Positions 1-9,965 of a stretch of DNA of 64,000 nucleotides are shown piece after piece; within the stretch, counting starts at the first letter, position 1, and each line of letters begins with the position of its first letter. Source of the stretch: Lentimicrobiaceae bacterium. GTDB taxonomy: Bacteria; Bacteroidota; Bacteroidia; Bacteroidales; F082. Below the pieces are notes generated by a model. The model saw nothing but the letters and a program-made list of their open reading frames with translations, did not search any database and had not been told where the DNA came from. Location: assembly GCA_018661505.1 (NCBI GenBank), contig JABJIE010000017.1:43136-107135 (forward strand), read 5' to 3'. The translations under genes and the position numbers were made by a program.

Positions 1-406
1 TTATGTCATTAAAATCAGAAGACTGAGACTTGCTCAATATTATGCAGTTTGCCGCTTCTCCATTGAGGTTAAAAAGAAGTGTTGTCTTATTAGAGCTTTC
101 TCCCATTAAAATACAACTGTCTGGTAAATACAATGATTTTGTAATAAGGTATTTTCCTGGAGGAAAATATATGTATCCGTGTGATCCATTTAAGGCACTT
201 ATTGCATTTTCAATGGCATAATGGTCATCTGTAATACCATCACCAACTGCCCCGAAGTCTTTAACATCTAATTTATTGTTGGGCTGAGTAATTATTATAT
301 TATCAATTACTGCTTCCCAGTTTACCCGTCTATTCTCAGGGATTACCTGACTCATAGAACTTAAAAATAAAAGTACCAAGGCAAATACCAATAATAAATA
401 CTTCAT
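1..406 (-). CDS. Partial secreted right-handed beta-helix protein (pectate-lyase-3-like), 3' end outside window
   Basis: This gene is absent from the ORF track because its stop lies beyond base 1; I translated the reverse strand from the ATG at 404-406 and found 135 open codons to the edge. It starts with a signal peptide (MKYLLLVFALVLLFLSS). After about 35 residues comes VKDFGAVGDGITDD, then YFPPGKYLI. That pair is the usual opening of the Pectate_lyase_3 / GH28-type beta-helix family, whose members bind or cleave polysaccharide, or act as phage-tail-like or surface depolymerases. The catalytic part is not in view, so substrate and activity cannot be assigned. It diverges from the lipoprotein gene at 472 with a 65-bp gap. 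Family assignment is good; function is open. Confidence 0.8.
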   Translation of the reverse strand, partial: MKYLLLVFALVLLFLSSMSQVIPENRRVNWEAVIDNIIITQPNNKLDVKDFGAVGDGITDDHYAIENAISALNGSHGYIYFPPGKYLITKSLYLPDSCILMGESSNKTTLLFNLNGEAANCIILSKSQSSDFNDI

Positions 407-445
407 TTTAGTGGTTTATAATACATAATAAAAGTAGTATTTTTT

Positions 446-453
446 TACTTTTG
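446..453 (+). promoter_or_regulatory. Bacteroidota -7 box TACTTTTG upstream of the GldN-like lipoprotein gene
   Basis: TACTTTTG matches the Bacteroidota sigma-A -7 consensus TAnnTTTG and ends 18 bases before the ATG at 472. No convincing -33 TTTG is visible at the usual distance. Inferred from pattern only. Confidence 0.5.
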
Positions 454-471
454 GAATAAATTAATTAAATC

Positions 472-1020
472 ATGAAAATATCTACAATTATACTTTTTAT
501 AATCTTGATAATTGGATTTATGGGCTGTCAAAATGAAGAATTAAATGTAATTACCAAAAAAATCCAGTATGATGTTAACATCAAGAGCCCAAGTCCAGAT
601 TATGACTGGTGGATACAAAATCTGGTTGGTCCCGAAAGAGAGAGATTGATAGATTTGATAGTGGATGGAGCAATATCTGGTAAATGGCAAGCGTACGATT
701 ATTTTAACGATTCAATATCGGTTCTTGAGGTGAGAACAATCTTTTCGGATACACTTGTGGCAACAATGATGAATGATTTTCCACCCTACGATTTATACGA
801 TACAGTAATTATTAGTACCATATCAAAAAGTGATATTGAAAGAATACGATTTCTTGAGGAATGGTACATAAATAGTGATAACCTTTATTTTTCTAAGAAA
901 ATAATAGGTATTGCACCAATAGCAAAAAGATTAGATTTTAATGGTATAGAACGATGGCAGCCATTATTTTGGGTATATGTAGACGAGAGTTTTATAAAAG
1001 ATGTATCAAATAATAATTAA
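472..1020 (+). CDS. Short lipoprotein with a GldN/PorN-like domain
   Basis: A 182-aa protein with a lipoprotein signal (hydrophobic helix, then GFMGC, lipidated Cys at residue 19). The mature part has two stretches that resemble the T9SS/gliding protein GldN (PorN). One is LIDLIVDGAISGKWQAYDYF, matching the GldN pattern of a helix followed by G-x-I-x-AY. The other is an EEWYINSDNLYFSKKIIGIAP block followed by PLFWVYVDE, matching the GldN block around K-x-x-W-x-FD, R-x-x-GI-x-P and the LFW-x-(Y/F)F strand. True GldN is larger (about 300 aa), is not a lipoprotein, and sits next to gldK, gldL and gldM, none of which is here. It is therefore a stand-alone GldN-domain lipoprotein, possibly at the periplasmic face of the outer membrane. 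The cupin gene follows after 14 bp, so the two are probably cotranscribed. The family call rests on motif memory. Confidence 0.65.
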   Translation: MKISTIILFIILIIGFMGCQNEELNVITKKIQYDVNIKSPSPDYDWWIQNLVGPERERLIDLIVDGAISGKWQAYDYFNDSISVLEVRTIFSDTLVATMMNDFPPYDLYDTVIISTISKSDIERIRFLEEWYINSDNLYFSKKIIGIAPIAKRLDFNGIERWQPLFWVYVDESFIKDVSNNN

Positions 1021-1034
1021 TAATAATCATAAAC

Positions 1035-1385
1035 ATGAAAATTATTTCTCGAAGTGAGGTTCCAAAAAATAAAGTTAACATGGAGGGAGCAAATGGAGCA
1101 TCCAAGCAAGTTCCCCTATCTGTAAATGATGGAGCACCAATATATTCATATCGAGTTTTTACAATTGAAGGTGGAGGTAATACACCATATCACCAGCATA
1201 ATTATGAACATATGAATTACATAATAGAAGGTGAAGGGTATTTGATCAATGAATCTGGTGAAAAACTACCATTAAAAAAGGGTGACTTTGCCTTGGTTAA
1301 TCCCAATGAAAAACATCAATATCGAAATGCATCCAGTGAAAACGAGTTTATTATGATATGTGGTGTGCCAAAGGAATTTGAATAG
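1035..1385 (+). CDS. Small single-domain cupin protein
   Basis: A 116-aa cytoplasmic protein, one cupin_2 beta barrel. Cupin motif 1 is visible as PYHQHNYEHMNYIIEGEG, giving two His and one Glu/His metal ligands, and motif 2 as GDFALVNPNEKHQYRN with the last ligand His. Metal-binding cupins of this size serve as isomerases, dioxygenases or sugar/small-molecule sensors; the sequence does not say which. It lies 14 bp behind the GldN-like lipoprotein, and converges with lepA across a 47-bp gap. No terminator hairpin is obvious between them. Confidence 0.8.
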   Translation: MKIISRSEVPKNKVNMEGANGASKQVPLSVNDGAPIYSYRVFTIEGGGNTPYHQHNYEHMNYIIEGEGYLINESGEKLPLKKGDFALVNPNEKHQYRNASSENEFIMICGVPKEFE

Positions 1386-1432
1386 AAAGATATTCATTAA
1401 CAGTGATAACTTACACCTTATTCCAGTATAAT

Positions 1433-3223
1433 TTAGTCATTGAGCTTTAGAACAACCAGGAATGCCTGTTGTGGAACTTCTACATTGCCAACTTGTCGCA
1501 TTCTTTTCTTACCTTTTTTCTGCTTTTCTAAAAGTTTACGCTTACGTGTTATATCTCCTCCATAACATTTTGCCGTAACATCTTTTCTGACAGCTTTTAT
1601 GGTTTCGCGTGCAATTATTTTAGCTCCTATTGCAGCCTGTATTGCAATGTCATATTGTTGCCTTGGGATTAATTCCTTTAGTTTAGAACATATGCGTTTC
1701 CCAAAATCATAGGCATTATCAAAATGAATAAGTGTTGAAAGAGCATCCACAGATTCACCATTTAATAGAATATCTAGCTTTATAAGTTTTGCTGGCTTAT
1801 AACCGCTTATATGATAGTCAAAGGATGCATAACCTTTGGATATACTTTTTAATTTATCATAAAAGTCGAATACAATTTCTCCCAATGGCATGTCGACTGT
1901 TAATTCTACCCTAGATGTGCTTAGGTAAACCTGATTTTTCAATTCTCCTCTTTTATCTAGGCATAGTTTTATAATGGGTCCAATGAAGTCACTCTGAGTT
2001 ATTATTTGAGATTTTATATAAGGTTCTTCAATGTGATCAATATACTTATGTTCAGGCAATCCGGAGGGATTGTGAACTTCAATTATCTCATTCTTATTGG
2101 TTACAACATTATATGAAACGTTTGGCATGGTCGTAATTACATTCATATTAAATTCACGATCCAAACGTTCTTGGATAATCTCCATATGCAGAAGCCCTAG
2201 AAAACCACATCTAAACCCAAAACCAAGAGCCATGGAAGACTCGGGTTCATAAGTTAATGATGCGTCATTAAGCTGAAGTTTTTCGATGGATGCCCTCAAC
2301 TCCTCATAATCATCGGGATCCGTGGGATAAATTCCAGCAAATACCATTGGCTTAACATCTTCAAACCCTGAAATTGCTGAAATACAAGGATTATTAAGGT
2401 GGGTTATGGTATCTCCAACTTTAACTTCTTTTGATGTTTTGATACCTGATATAATGTATCCTACATCACCTGTGCGTAATATATCTCTTGATTCTTGATC
2501 CAATCTTAAAACTCCAATTTCGTTTGCCTCATACTCACGCTCTGTATTAACAAATTTAACTTTGTCACCTTTTTTTATTTCTCCGTTGAATATTCTAAAA
2601 TATGCAATTATACCTCGGAATGAGTTAAATACAGAATCAAAAATCAGGGCTTGGAGTGGCTCATTTGTATCTCCCTTTGGGTATGGCACCTTATGAATTA
2701 TAGAATCTAGAATTACATCAACTCCATATCCAGTTTTACCACTAGCCTCAATTATATCTTCATAATCACAACCAATTAGATCAACTATCTGATCTTTTAC
2801 TTCGTCAGGCATTGCATTATCCAGATCCATCTTGTTGAGAACAGGAATTATTTCCAGGTCATTCTCTATGGCCAAGTAAAGATTTGAAATGGTTTGAGCT
2901 TGAATCCCCTGCGTGGCATCAACAATTAGCAATGCGCCTTCGCATGCTGCTATGGATCGAGAAACTTCATAGGAGAAGTCAACATGACCAGGTGTATCGA
3001 TTAGGTTAAGTACAAATTTCTCATCGTTATGGACATAGTCCATTTGAATGGCATGACTTTTAATGGTAATGCCCCGCTCACGTTCAATGTCCATATCGTC
3101 TAAAACCTGAGCTTGCAAGTCACGTTCTGAAACAGTTCCAGTATATTCCAGAAGTCTATCGGCCAAGGTGCTTTTACCATGATCAATATGGGCAATGATG
3201 CAGAAATTCCTTATTTCTTTCAT
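1433..3223 (-). CDS. lepA: Elongation factor 4 (LepA), ribosomal back-translocase GTPase
   Basis: Translation factor GTPase that acts on ribosomes during elongation or initiation stress. The G-domain motifs are all present: AHIDHGKST (P-loop), [15 protein letters not shown] (G3) and NKMD (G4), followed by EF-G-like domains and the LepA-specific C-terminal domain ending in basic [21 protein letters not shown]. Length is about 596 aa, normal for the family. I start at the ATG at 3221-3223 ([16 protein letters not shown]) rather than at the ORF-track start nine codons upstream (MKHFVFLRT), because family members begin with MK-x-IRN directly before the P-loop. It is divergent from secA with a 175-bp gap. 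Confidence 0.97.
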   Translation of the reverse strand: MKEIRNFCIIAHIDHGKSTLADRLLEYTGTVSERDLQAQVLDDMDIERERGITIKSHAIQMDYVHNDEKFVLNLIDTPGHVDFSYEVSRSIAACEGALLIVDATQGIQAQTISNLYLAIENDLEIIPVLNKMDLDNAMPDEVKDQIVDLIGCDYEDIIEASGKTGYGVDVILDSIIHKVPYPKGDTNEPLQALIFDSVFNSFRGIIAYFRIFNGEIKKGDKVKFVNTEREYEANEIGVLRLDQESRDILRTGDVGYIISGIKTSKEVKVGDTITHLNNPCISAISGFEDVKPMVFAGIYPTDPDDYEELRASIEKLQLNDASLTYEPESSMALGFGFRCGFLGLLHMEIIQERLDREFNMNVITTMPNVSYNVVTNKNEIIEVHNPSGLPEHKYIDHIEEPYIKSQIITQSDFIGPIIKLCLDKRGELKNQVYLSTSRVELTVDMPLGEIVFDFYDKLKSISKGYASFDYHISGYKPAKLIKLDILLNGESVDALSTLIHFDNAYDFGKRICSKLKELIPRQQYDIAIQAAIGAKIIARETIKAVRKDVTAKCYGGDITRKRKLLEKQKKGKKRMRQVGNVEVPQQAFLVVLKLND

Positions 3224-3318
3224 AGTCCGCAAAAATACAAAATGTTTCATCCAAATAACATGTGAACGTTAACCTCAAACCGTCTTATTAATTTTGTTGA
3301 TTTTTGGTAAATTAAACT

Positions 3319-3326
3319 TAATTTCG
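3319..3326 (+). promoter_or_regulatory. Possible secA -7 box (TAATTTCG)
   Basis: TAATTTCG differs by one base from TAnnTTTG, and a TTG lies about 19 bases upstream (3297-3299). It is 72 bases before the secA ATG. Tentative. Confidence 0.35.
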
Positions 3327-3398
3327 CGATGTTATTATTGAAGTAGACACGATGGAATAATTATTGATGTATGATTATCCTATTAATGAGTTTATAAT

Positions 3399-6300
3399 AT
3401 GTTAAGTATACTTAAGAAAGTTTTTGGTGACAAATCCGCAAAAGATCTAAAAGAGATAAATCCTTTCGTTGATAAAGTAAAGGAAGTTTATAACAATATT
3501 TCCAAATTAACGAATGATGAATTACGGAACAAGACCCATGATTTTAAAAATCGCATTGTTGAGAATACAAAAGAAGAAGAGACTGAAATAAATCGTATAA
3601 AGGATCTGATAGCCAATGATCCTGAAATGGATGTGGAAGTGAAAGAAGAACATTATTCCACAATAGACAATCTTACAAAACTGAGCTACGATAAAACTCA
3701 GGCTTTTCTCAATGATATTTTACCAGAGGCGTTTTCGGTTGTAAAAGAGACAGCTAAGAGATTTGCTGAAAATGATATGGTTGAGGTTACGGCAAATCAA
3801 TTTGACAGGGATTTAAGCGCTACACTTGACAATGTCACTGTAAAGGGTGACAAGGCCTATTATAAAAATACATGGGAAGCCGGTGGAAATACCATTAAAT
3901 GGGATATGGTGCATTATGACGTGCAGTTGATTGGTGGAACAGTTCTTCATCAGGGAAAAATTGCAGAAATGGCGACAGGTGAGGGTAAAACTCTTGTTGC
4001 AACTCTGCCAGTTTATCTAAATGCTCTTCCGGGAAAAGGAGTTCATGTGGTAACAGTTAATGACTATCTAGCAAAGCGTGATAGTGAATGGATGGGAATG
4101 CTTTACATGTTTCATGGGATGAAAGTCGATTGTATTGACAACCACCAGCCAAATTCCCATGAAAGAAGACAGGCATATTTGGCTGATATTACTTTTGGTA
4201 CAAACAATGAATTTGGATTTGACTATTTGCGTGACAACATGACAGGTAATCCAGAAGAACTTGTGCAGCGAGAGCATAATTATGTAATTGTTGATGAGGT
4301 TGACTCGGTACTTATTGATGATGCGCGTACTCCATTGATTATATCAGGTCCAACTCCAAAGGGTGATATACACGAGTTTGATGAACTTAAGGCTGATGTC
4401 CAGAACCTATACAATGCACAAAAAGCATTAGTAACTAAAATCTTAGTTGAAGCTAAAAGTCTCCTTCAGAATAAAAATAACAATGAAACTGTAAAAAAGG
4501 CTGGTGATGCATTGCTTAGAGCTTATCATGGCTTACCAAAAAATAAAGCTTTTATAAAACTTTTAAGTGAGGAAGGAAACAAGCAGTTAATGCAAAAAAC
4601 CGAAAGCTTCTATTTGCAGGAACAGGCAAAAAATATGCATGTGATAGATGATGAATTGTTTTTTGTAAATGATGAAAAAAATAATTCGGTTGATCTAACA
4701 GAAAAAGGTATCGATCTTCTAACAAAATCATACGATAATCCCGATTTCTTTGTAATGCCAGACATTGGTGCAAGGGTTGCTGAACTTGAAACTCAAAATC
4801 TTGCAGAGAAGGAGCTTATAGAGCAAAAGAATAAAATGATTCAGGATTACTCAATAAAGTCTGAAAGAATACATACCGTGACCCAACTTTTAAAGGCATA
4901 CACTCTGTTTGAAAAAGATGTTGAGTATGTAATAATGGATAATAAGATTAAGATTGTTGATGAGCAAACTGGTCGTGTTATGGAGGGGCGTCGATATTCC
5001 GATGGTCTTCATCAGGCAATTGAAGCTAAGGAAAACTTAAAGGTGGAAGCAGCTACCCAAACCTATGCTACTATTACGCTTCAGAATTATTTTAGAATGT
5101 ATAATAAACTTGCTGGAATGACTGGTACTGCGGAGACTGAGGCCGGAGAGTTATGGGATATTTATAAACTTGACGTTATTGTAATCCCTACCAATAAGCC
5201 AATACTTCGTGATGACCGTGAGGATCTTGTTTACAAAACCAAGAGAGAAAAATATAATGCAGTTATTGATGATATAGAGAGGCTTGTGGATGAAAAACGG
5301 CCAGTCCTTGTAGGTACAACATCAGTCGAAACATCTGAGCTTTTAAGTAGAATGTTAAACAGAAAGAGGATTCCTCATAATGTTCTTAATGCAAAACTAC
5401 ACCAACGAGAAGCACAGGTTGTTAAAGAAGCTGGTCAACCAGGGATGGTTACCATTGCAACTAATATGGCAGGTCGTGGTACAGATATTAAACTAGGAAC
5501 AGGAGTAATAGAGTCCGGAGGTTTAGCAATAATTGGTACCGAAAGACATGATTCTAGGCGTGTTGACCGTCAGTTAAGGGGTCGTGCTGGTCGTCAAGGA
5601 GATCCAGGTAGCTCACAGTTTTTTGTTTCTCTTGAGGATGATTTGATGAGAATGTTTGGTTCGGGAAGAATTGCTGGCATAATGGATAAGCTAGGACTTG
5701 AAGAGGGCGAAGTTATTCAGCATTCGATGATTACTAAATCCATTGAAAGAGCACAGAAAAAAGTAGAGGAGAATAACTTTGGAATTCGTAAAAGACTTTT
5801 GGAATATGATGATGTCATGAACTCCCAGAGGGAAGTAATATATCGTCGTCGTAAGCATGCGCTGTTTGGTGAAAGACTTTCTGTAGATATATCCAATATG
5901 ATATACGATCTATGTGAACATATAGTGATTGATAATCAGGAAACAAATGATTTTGAAGGCTTTCAGATGGAAGTTTTGAGAAGCTTGGCAATTGAGTCAC
6001 CTGTGGACGAAAAAGAATTTATGGTCATTGATGGTGGAGAGTTAACTCAAAAACTAATGGATAAGGTATTTTCCAATTATCAGAGTAAAAGAAAAAATCT
6101 AGCGGAAAAGACCTTTCCTGTGATAAAAGATGTTTATGAGAATCAGTCACAATATGAGAATATAGCAATACCATTTACCGATGGTAAAAAACAAACCCAG
6201 GTTGTTGCTAATTTGAAGAAATCTGTGGAATCAGATGGTGCAGAGGTGCCTGTTGCATTTGAAAAGAGTATCACTTTATCTACGATTGATGATCTTTGGA

Positions 6301-6689
6301 AAGAGCAATTACGAGAAATGGATGATTTAAAACAATCTGTACAAAATGCTTCTTACGAGCAAAAAGATCCATTATTGATTTATAAATTTGAGTCGTTTGA
6401 ATTATTTAAAAAAATGATTCAAAAAATTAATAAGGATGTTGGTACGTACCTAATAAAGGGAGATGTTTTAATGCATAGTGGTGATAGTGTTCGTGAGGCA
6501 AAAGTACCAAGAGGATTGGATAGAACCCAAATGAAAGAGGAAAGAGGCGATCTTTTAACACAAGCACATAGTGATACTCAAGAACGCCAAAAACCCCAGC
6601 CTGTGAAAGTAGAAAAGCGAGTTGGAAGAAATGATCCTTGTCCATGCGGTAGTGGTAAGAAGTTTAAGCAATGTCATGGAAAAAATTAG
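3399..6689 (+). CDS. secA: Protein translocase ATPase SecA
   Basis: Cytoplasmic/membrane-peripheral ATPase that drives preproteins through SecYEG. The canonical Walker A MATGEGKT lies near residue 190, the DEAD-like Walker [16 protein letters not shown] near 297, and the second helicase domain has [14 protein letters not shown] and [12 protein letters not shown]. The C-terminus carries the SEC-C zinc motif ([16 protein letters not shown]), used for SecB or ribosome/lipid binding. Length 1096 aa is typical of Bacteroidota SecA, which has inserts relative to E. coli (901 aa). It is followed by a hairpin at 6724-6763 that may end transcription. Very sure. Confidence 0.99.
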   Translation: MLSILKKVFGDKSAKDLKEINPFVDKVKEVYNNISKLTNDELRNKTHDFKNRIVENTKEEETEINRIKDLIANDPEMDVEVKEEHYSTIDNLTKLSYDKTQAFLNDILPEAFSVVKETAKRFAENDMVEVTANQFDRDLSATLDNVTVKGDKAYYKNTWEAGGNTIKWDMVHYDVQLIGGTVLHQGKIAEMATGEGKTLVATLPVYLNALPGKGVHVVTVNDYLAKRDSEWMGMLYMFHGMKVDCIDNHQPNSHERRQAYLADITFGTNNEFGFDYLRDNMTGNPEELVQREHNYVIVDEVDSVLIDDARTPLIISGPTPKGDIHEFDELKADVQNLYNAQKALVTKILVEAKSLLQNKNNNETVKKAGDALLRAYHGLPKNKAFIKLLSEEGNKQLMQKTESFYLQEQAKNMHVIDDELFFVNDEKNNSVDLTEKGIDLLTKSYDNPDFFVMPDIGARVAELETQNLAEKELIEQKNKMIQDYSIKSERIHTVTQLLKAYTLFEKDVEYVIMDNKIKIVDEQTGRVMEGRRYSDGLHQAIEAKENLKVEAATQTYATITLQNYFRMYNKLAGMTGTAETEAGELWDIYKLDVIVIPTNKPILRDDREDLVYKTKREKYNAVIDDIERLVDEKRPVLVGTTSVETSELLSRMLNRKRIPHNVLNAKLHQREAQVVKEAGQPGMVTIATNMAGRGTDIKLGTGVIESGGLAIIGTERHDSRRVDRQLRGRAGRQGDPGSSQFFVSLEDDLMRMFGSGRIAGIMDKLGLEEGEVIQHSMITKSIERAQKKVEENNFGIRKRLLEYDDVMNSQREVIYRRRKHALFGERLSVDISNMIYDLCEHIVIDNQETNDFEGFQMEVLRSLAIESPVDEKEFMVIDGGELTQKLMDKVFSNYQSKRKNLAEKTFPVIKDVYENQSQYENIAIPFTDGKKQTQVVANLKKSVESDGAEVPVAFEKSITLSTIDDLWKEQLREMDDLKQSVQNASYEQKDPLLIYKFESFELFKKMIQKINKDVGTYLIKGDVLMHSGDSVREAKVPRGLDRTQMKEERGDLLTQAHSDTQERQKPQPVKVEKRVGRNDPCPCGSGKKFKQCHGKN

Positions 6690-6723
6690 GATTACACTAA
6701 AAAGTAAAGCATCATCCTGCTAA

Positions 6724-6763
6724 TGCTGGTTAAAATAATATCTGATTATTTTACTTTTCAGCA
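6724..6763 (+). terminator. Hairpin downstream of secA, possible terminator
   Basis: An imperfect inverted repeat: left arm TGCTGGTTAAAATAAT, loop ATCTG, right arm ATTATTTTACTTTTCAGCA. The outer TGCTG/CAGCA and inner TAAAATAAT/ATTATTTTA pair, with a small internal bulge. No long T-run follows, so it may be a weak terminator or mRNA-end stabiliser. Confidence 0.4.
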
Positions 6764-6923
6764 TTGTTGATTATAAATATTCTAAAACAAGAGGGATTGT
6801 TAAAATATCCTACCCCCAAATACTGAAAGTATCATTTGTATTGGAATCATATGGTTTCATTTTAATGAATTTGAAACTTTCTAATATATGATATATTTGT
6901 GCTAGAAAATATATAGTGTGATA

Positions 6924-9155
6924 ATGCTCAAAACAAAGTGTATTTCTTTAATTATTTTAATTGTTTTGCAGTTTACGGTTGGGTATTCATATTCTAATGA
7001 GCCTGACGATATCCCCAAAAAGAAACGTCCAAAGATTGGTTTGGTATTAAGTGGGGGCGGAGCAAAAGGGTTTGCATACCTTGGTATGTTTAAGGTTTTT
7101 AAAGAAGTTGGATTACCCATAGATTATATTGGAGGAACCAGTATTGGTAGTGTAATGGGTGGGCTATATGCTGCTGGTTATGGTTATGAGGAAATAAAAA
7201 AAATGATTGAATCCCAAGATTGGGAGAAATTGATTAGAGACGAAATACCCAGAAAGTATTTAGCATATGAAGAGAAACATTTCATGGAATATTCCATAGT
7301 TTCTTTACCTCTTAAAAAGCGAAAAGTTAGGTTACAGAAATCTATGCATAAAGGCCAGCAGATCAATCTAATGCTAAATAGATATTTTTCTCCAGTTTGG
7401 GATGTTAATGATTTCTCAAAATTGCAAACGCCGTTTTTATGTGTAGCAACAAATCTCTATAATGGCGATGCAGAGATTTTAACCAACGGATATCTTCCTA
7501 TGGCAATTCGTTCCTCCATGTCAATACCAGGATATTTTGCTCCAACACATTTCAATGGCATGTATCTTATTGATGGTGGTGTTGTAAATAACTACCCTGC
7601 CCAACCCGTGCAAGATAAAGGAGCTGATTATCTAATTGGCGGTGATGTTCAGGCTGGACTTAAAGATACTATTACCGAATTAACGTCTCTGATATCTATT
7701 ATAAATCAAGTTGTATTTTTTCATGCTGAGGAAGCCAACTATGTGACAGATAGTCTTTTGAATATTAACATAAGATTTGAAGTTCCTGCAGGCATGTTGG
7801 ACTTCAATAAATATGATACTATAATTAAGTATGGTGAATATGTTGCGAATCAATATAGACCTGAACTCAAGGCTTTAGCTGACTCTTTAAATGCAATTGA
7901 ATATAAACCTGTAAAGGTAAGAAACGCCAAACCCCTTAAAACAATAGATATTAATGAGGTAGTATATGAGGGCAATAAAAAAATGTCATCAGAATATCTT
8001 GATAATTTCTTTGGTGAATTTAGAAATGAGACAGTTTCAATTGATGATATTGAGGATAAAGTTACCATGGTTTATGGCACTAAATTTTTTAAATATGTTT
8101 TCTATGAGCTAGAAAAGTCTAGCGATGGTAGGGCAAATATCATTATAAAGGTTGAGGAAGCATCGCCAGGTTATTTGTCTGCATCTATTCATTATGACTT
8201 AACATACAATGGAAGTATAAGAATTAGTGGAATATTCAGAAATATTATTGGAAAGCGAAGTAAAGTCTTCGGAGAAATTGTTTTTGGAATCAATCCTAGG
8301 TTTAGACTATTATATTTTCTCTCAAATGGCATAAAGCCAGGTTTTGGGTTTGATATAGATATGTATGAATTTAAATTTAATTATTACAAACGATCAGAGA
8401 AGGTAACAGGTATAAGTATAAGAAACTTAAAAGCTGCAGCTTATACTACTTCTATGATTAATAACCTATACAGCGTTAAATTGGGAGCAGAATATGAATA
8501 CTTTAGATTTAAACAGACTGTTGTAGTTGACACATCGTTGTTACCTTTTCAAAATTTTAATAGTTATGGAAGTATTTTTATCAAGTTTAGAGCTGATACT
8601 AAGAATAAACTATACTTTTCAACTACCGGATTCGATGCCGAATTTGATGCGCATTATTGTATGAACCTTTCAAAAGGGTGGATTGATAGTGTTTTCACAA
8701 ACGCGCTGATTATGAGTGTCAAGCTGCATAAAAATCTACCACTTAATAAAAGATTTACTCTTAAACCAGGTCTTTTTATTGGTTGGACTTTAAATGATGA
8801 TGAGCCTTCAATTCAGCATCGGTTTGGAGCAGGTGGATTAAATGAGATAAACTATATAAATAATTTCGTACCTTTCACCGGGGTTCAGTTTATACAAAGA
8901 TTTGGTTTGTATGCGGCAATAGCAAGATTGAAGCTGCAATATAATGTGTGGGAAAAGATATATTTAACCCTGAGAACAGATATGGGAAACTTGGAGGCTA
9001 CATCTAAGGATTTAACTGACATTAGTAATGCAATGTTTGGATATGGGCTTACGGCATCTTACAATAGTTTCATTGGACCTATTGAACTAACAGTTATGAG
9101 TTCAAATGTCAACCCTTCGGTTTCATTTTTTATTAATATTGGATTTAGTTTCTAA
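6924..9155 (+). CDS. Patatin-like phospholipase fused to POTRA and outer-membrane beta-barrel domains
   Basis: An exported protein of about 743 aa. After the signal peptide (cleaved near YSYSNE) comes a patatin hydrolase domain: oxyanion motif GLVLSGGGAKG near residue 42, nucleophile GGTSIGS near 72, and catalytic Asp in DGGVVNNYP near 216, a complete Ser-Asp dyad. A POTRA-like module (TIDINEVVYEGNKKMSSEYL) covers roughly 340-420, then a BamA/FhaC-type surface-antigen barrel runs to the terminal IGFSF, whose final aromatic residue suits an outer-membrane protein. This is the architecture of type Vd autotransporter-like patatins such as PlpD/FplA. The patatin domain may be displayed or released, with phospholipase A1/lipase activity. 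I chose the ATG at 6924 over the GTG two codons earlier. pyrH starts 9 bp downstream, so they are probably cotranscribed. Confidence 0.88.
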   Translation: MLKTKCISLIILIVLQFTVGYSYSNEPDDIPKKKRPKIGLVLSGGGAKGFAYLGMFKVFKEVGLPIDYIGGTSIGSVMGGLYAAGYGYEEIKKMIESQDWEKLIRDEIPRKYLAYEEKHFMEYSIVSLPLKKRKVRLQKSMHKGQQINLMLNRYFSPVWDVNDFSKLQTPFLCVATNLYNGDAEILTNGYLPMAIRSSMSIPGYFAPTHFNGMYLIDGGVVNNYPAQPVQDKGADYLIGGDVQAGLKDTITELTSLISIINQVVFFHAEEANYVTDSLLNINIRFEVPAGMLDFNKYDTIIKYGEYVANQYRPELKALADSLNAIEYKPVKVRNAKPLKTIDINEVVYEGNKKMSSEYLDNFFGEFRNETVSIDDIEDKVTMVYGTKFFKYVFYELEKSSDGRANIIIKVEEASPGYLSASIHYDLTYNGSIRISGIFRNIIGKRSKVFGEIVFGINPRFRLLYFLSNGIKPGFGFDIDMYEFKFNYYKRSEKVTGISIRNLKAAAYTTSMINNLYSVKLGAEYEYFRFKQTVVVDTSLLPFQNFNSYGSIFIKFRADTKNKLYFSTTGFDAEFDAHYCMNLSKGWIDSVFTNALIMSVKLHKNLPLNKRFTLKPGLFIGWTLNDDEPSIQHRFGAGGLNEINYINNFVPFTGVQFIQRFGLYAAIARLKLQYNVWEKIYLTLRTDMGNLEATSKDLTDISNAMFGYGLTASYNSFIGPIELTVMSSNVNPSVSFFINIGFSF

Positions 9156-9164
9156 AAAATAGAT

Positions 9165-9866
9165 ATGTATAATAGAGTGCTATTAAAATTGAGTGGAGAG
9201 TCATTAATGGGTAGCCAAAGCCATGGCATAAACCCTGATGTTCTATTAAGTTACTGCGAGGATATTAAGGCAATCGTTGACAAAGGTGTTCAAGTAGCTA
9301 TTGTTATAGGAGGTGGTAATATCTTTAGAGGAATTCAAGGAGTTGCAAATGGTATGGATCGTGTCCAGGGTGATTACATGGGAATGTTAGCAACAGTAAT
9401 CAATTCTATGGGCTTACAATCTGAGCTAGAAAAGCAGGGATTGAAGGCAAAACTTTTATCTGGGCTTTTCATTGATCCCATTGCTGAATCAATGAGTGCT
9501 GGAAAAGCAAAGAAATATCTTAATGATGGTTATGTTGTTATTATTGCTGGAGGTACTGGAAATCCATTTTTTACAACTGATACTGCTTCTGCACTTCGTG
9601 CGGTTGAGATAGGTGCTGATGTACTTTTAAAAGGTACACGTGTCGATGGTGTATATTCTGCTGATCCTGAGAGAGATCCTAATGCCAAGAAGTATGATGC
9701 AATATCATTTGCTGAAGCTTATGAGAAGAATTTAATGATAATGGATATGACGGCATTCACTCTTTGCAAGGAAAACGAGTTGCCAATTGTTGTATTTGAT
9801 ATGAATACAAAGGGAAACCTTCTCAAGGTTGTTGATGAAAAGGGCATTGGTACAATTGTAAAGTAA
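9165..9866 (+). CDS. pyrH: UMP kinase
   Basis: Amino-acid-kinase-fold enzyme converting UMP + ATP to UDP + ADP in pyrimidine nucleotide synthesis; cytosolic hexamer. The sequence opens with LLKLSGESLMG (ATP/phosphate loop) and has VIGGGNIFRG, GDYMGMLATVINSM, a GGTGNPFFTTDTA signature and KGTRVDGVYSADPERDPNA. Length 233 aa is standard. It lies 9 bp behind the patatin-barrel gene and 99 bp before frr; the pyrH-frr order is conserved in many bacteria. Confidence 0.98.
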   Translation: MYNRVLLKLSGESLMGSQSHGINPDVLLSYCEDIKAIVDKGVQVAIVIGGGNIFRGIQGVANGMDRVQGDYMGMLATVINSMGLQSELEKQGLKAKLLSGLFIDPIAESMSAGKAKKYLNDGYVVIIAGGTGNPFFTTDTASALRAVEIGADVLLKGTRVDGVYSADPERDPNAKKYDAISFAEAYEKNLMIMDMTAFTLCKENELPIVVFDMNTKGNLLKVVDEKGIGTIVK

Positions 9867-9934
9867 GATTTATCTCTGTGAATAAAATCATGAAAATTCT
9901 AGAAATGTAAATCTAGGTATAGTCATAGATATAT

Positions 9935-9942
9935 TACATTTG
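9935..9942 (+). promoter_or_regulatory. frr -7 box TACATTTG
   Basis: A perfect TAnnTTTG match 23 bases before the frr ATG, with AAAAAAGGA between box and start as a possible ribosome-binding region. It suggests frr can be transcribed apart from pyrH. Confidence 0.5.
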
Positions 9943-9965
9943 TAATAAACAAAAAAGGATACAAA

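Noticed and set aside
30-221. 63-aa plus-strand ORF
   Set aside because: Antisense to the partial secreted beta-helix gene found on the minus strand.
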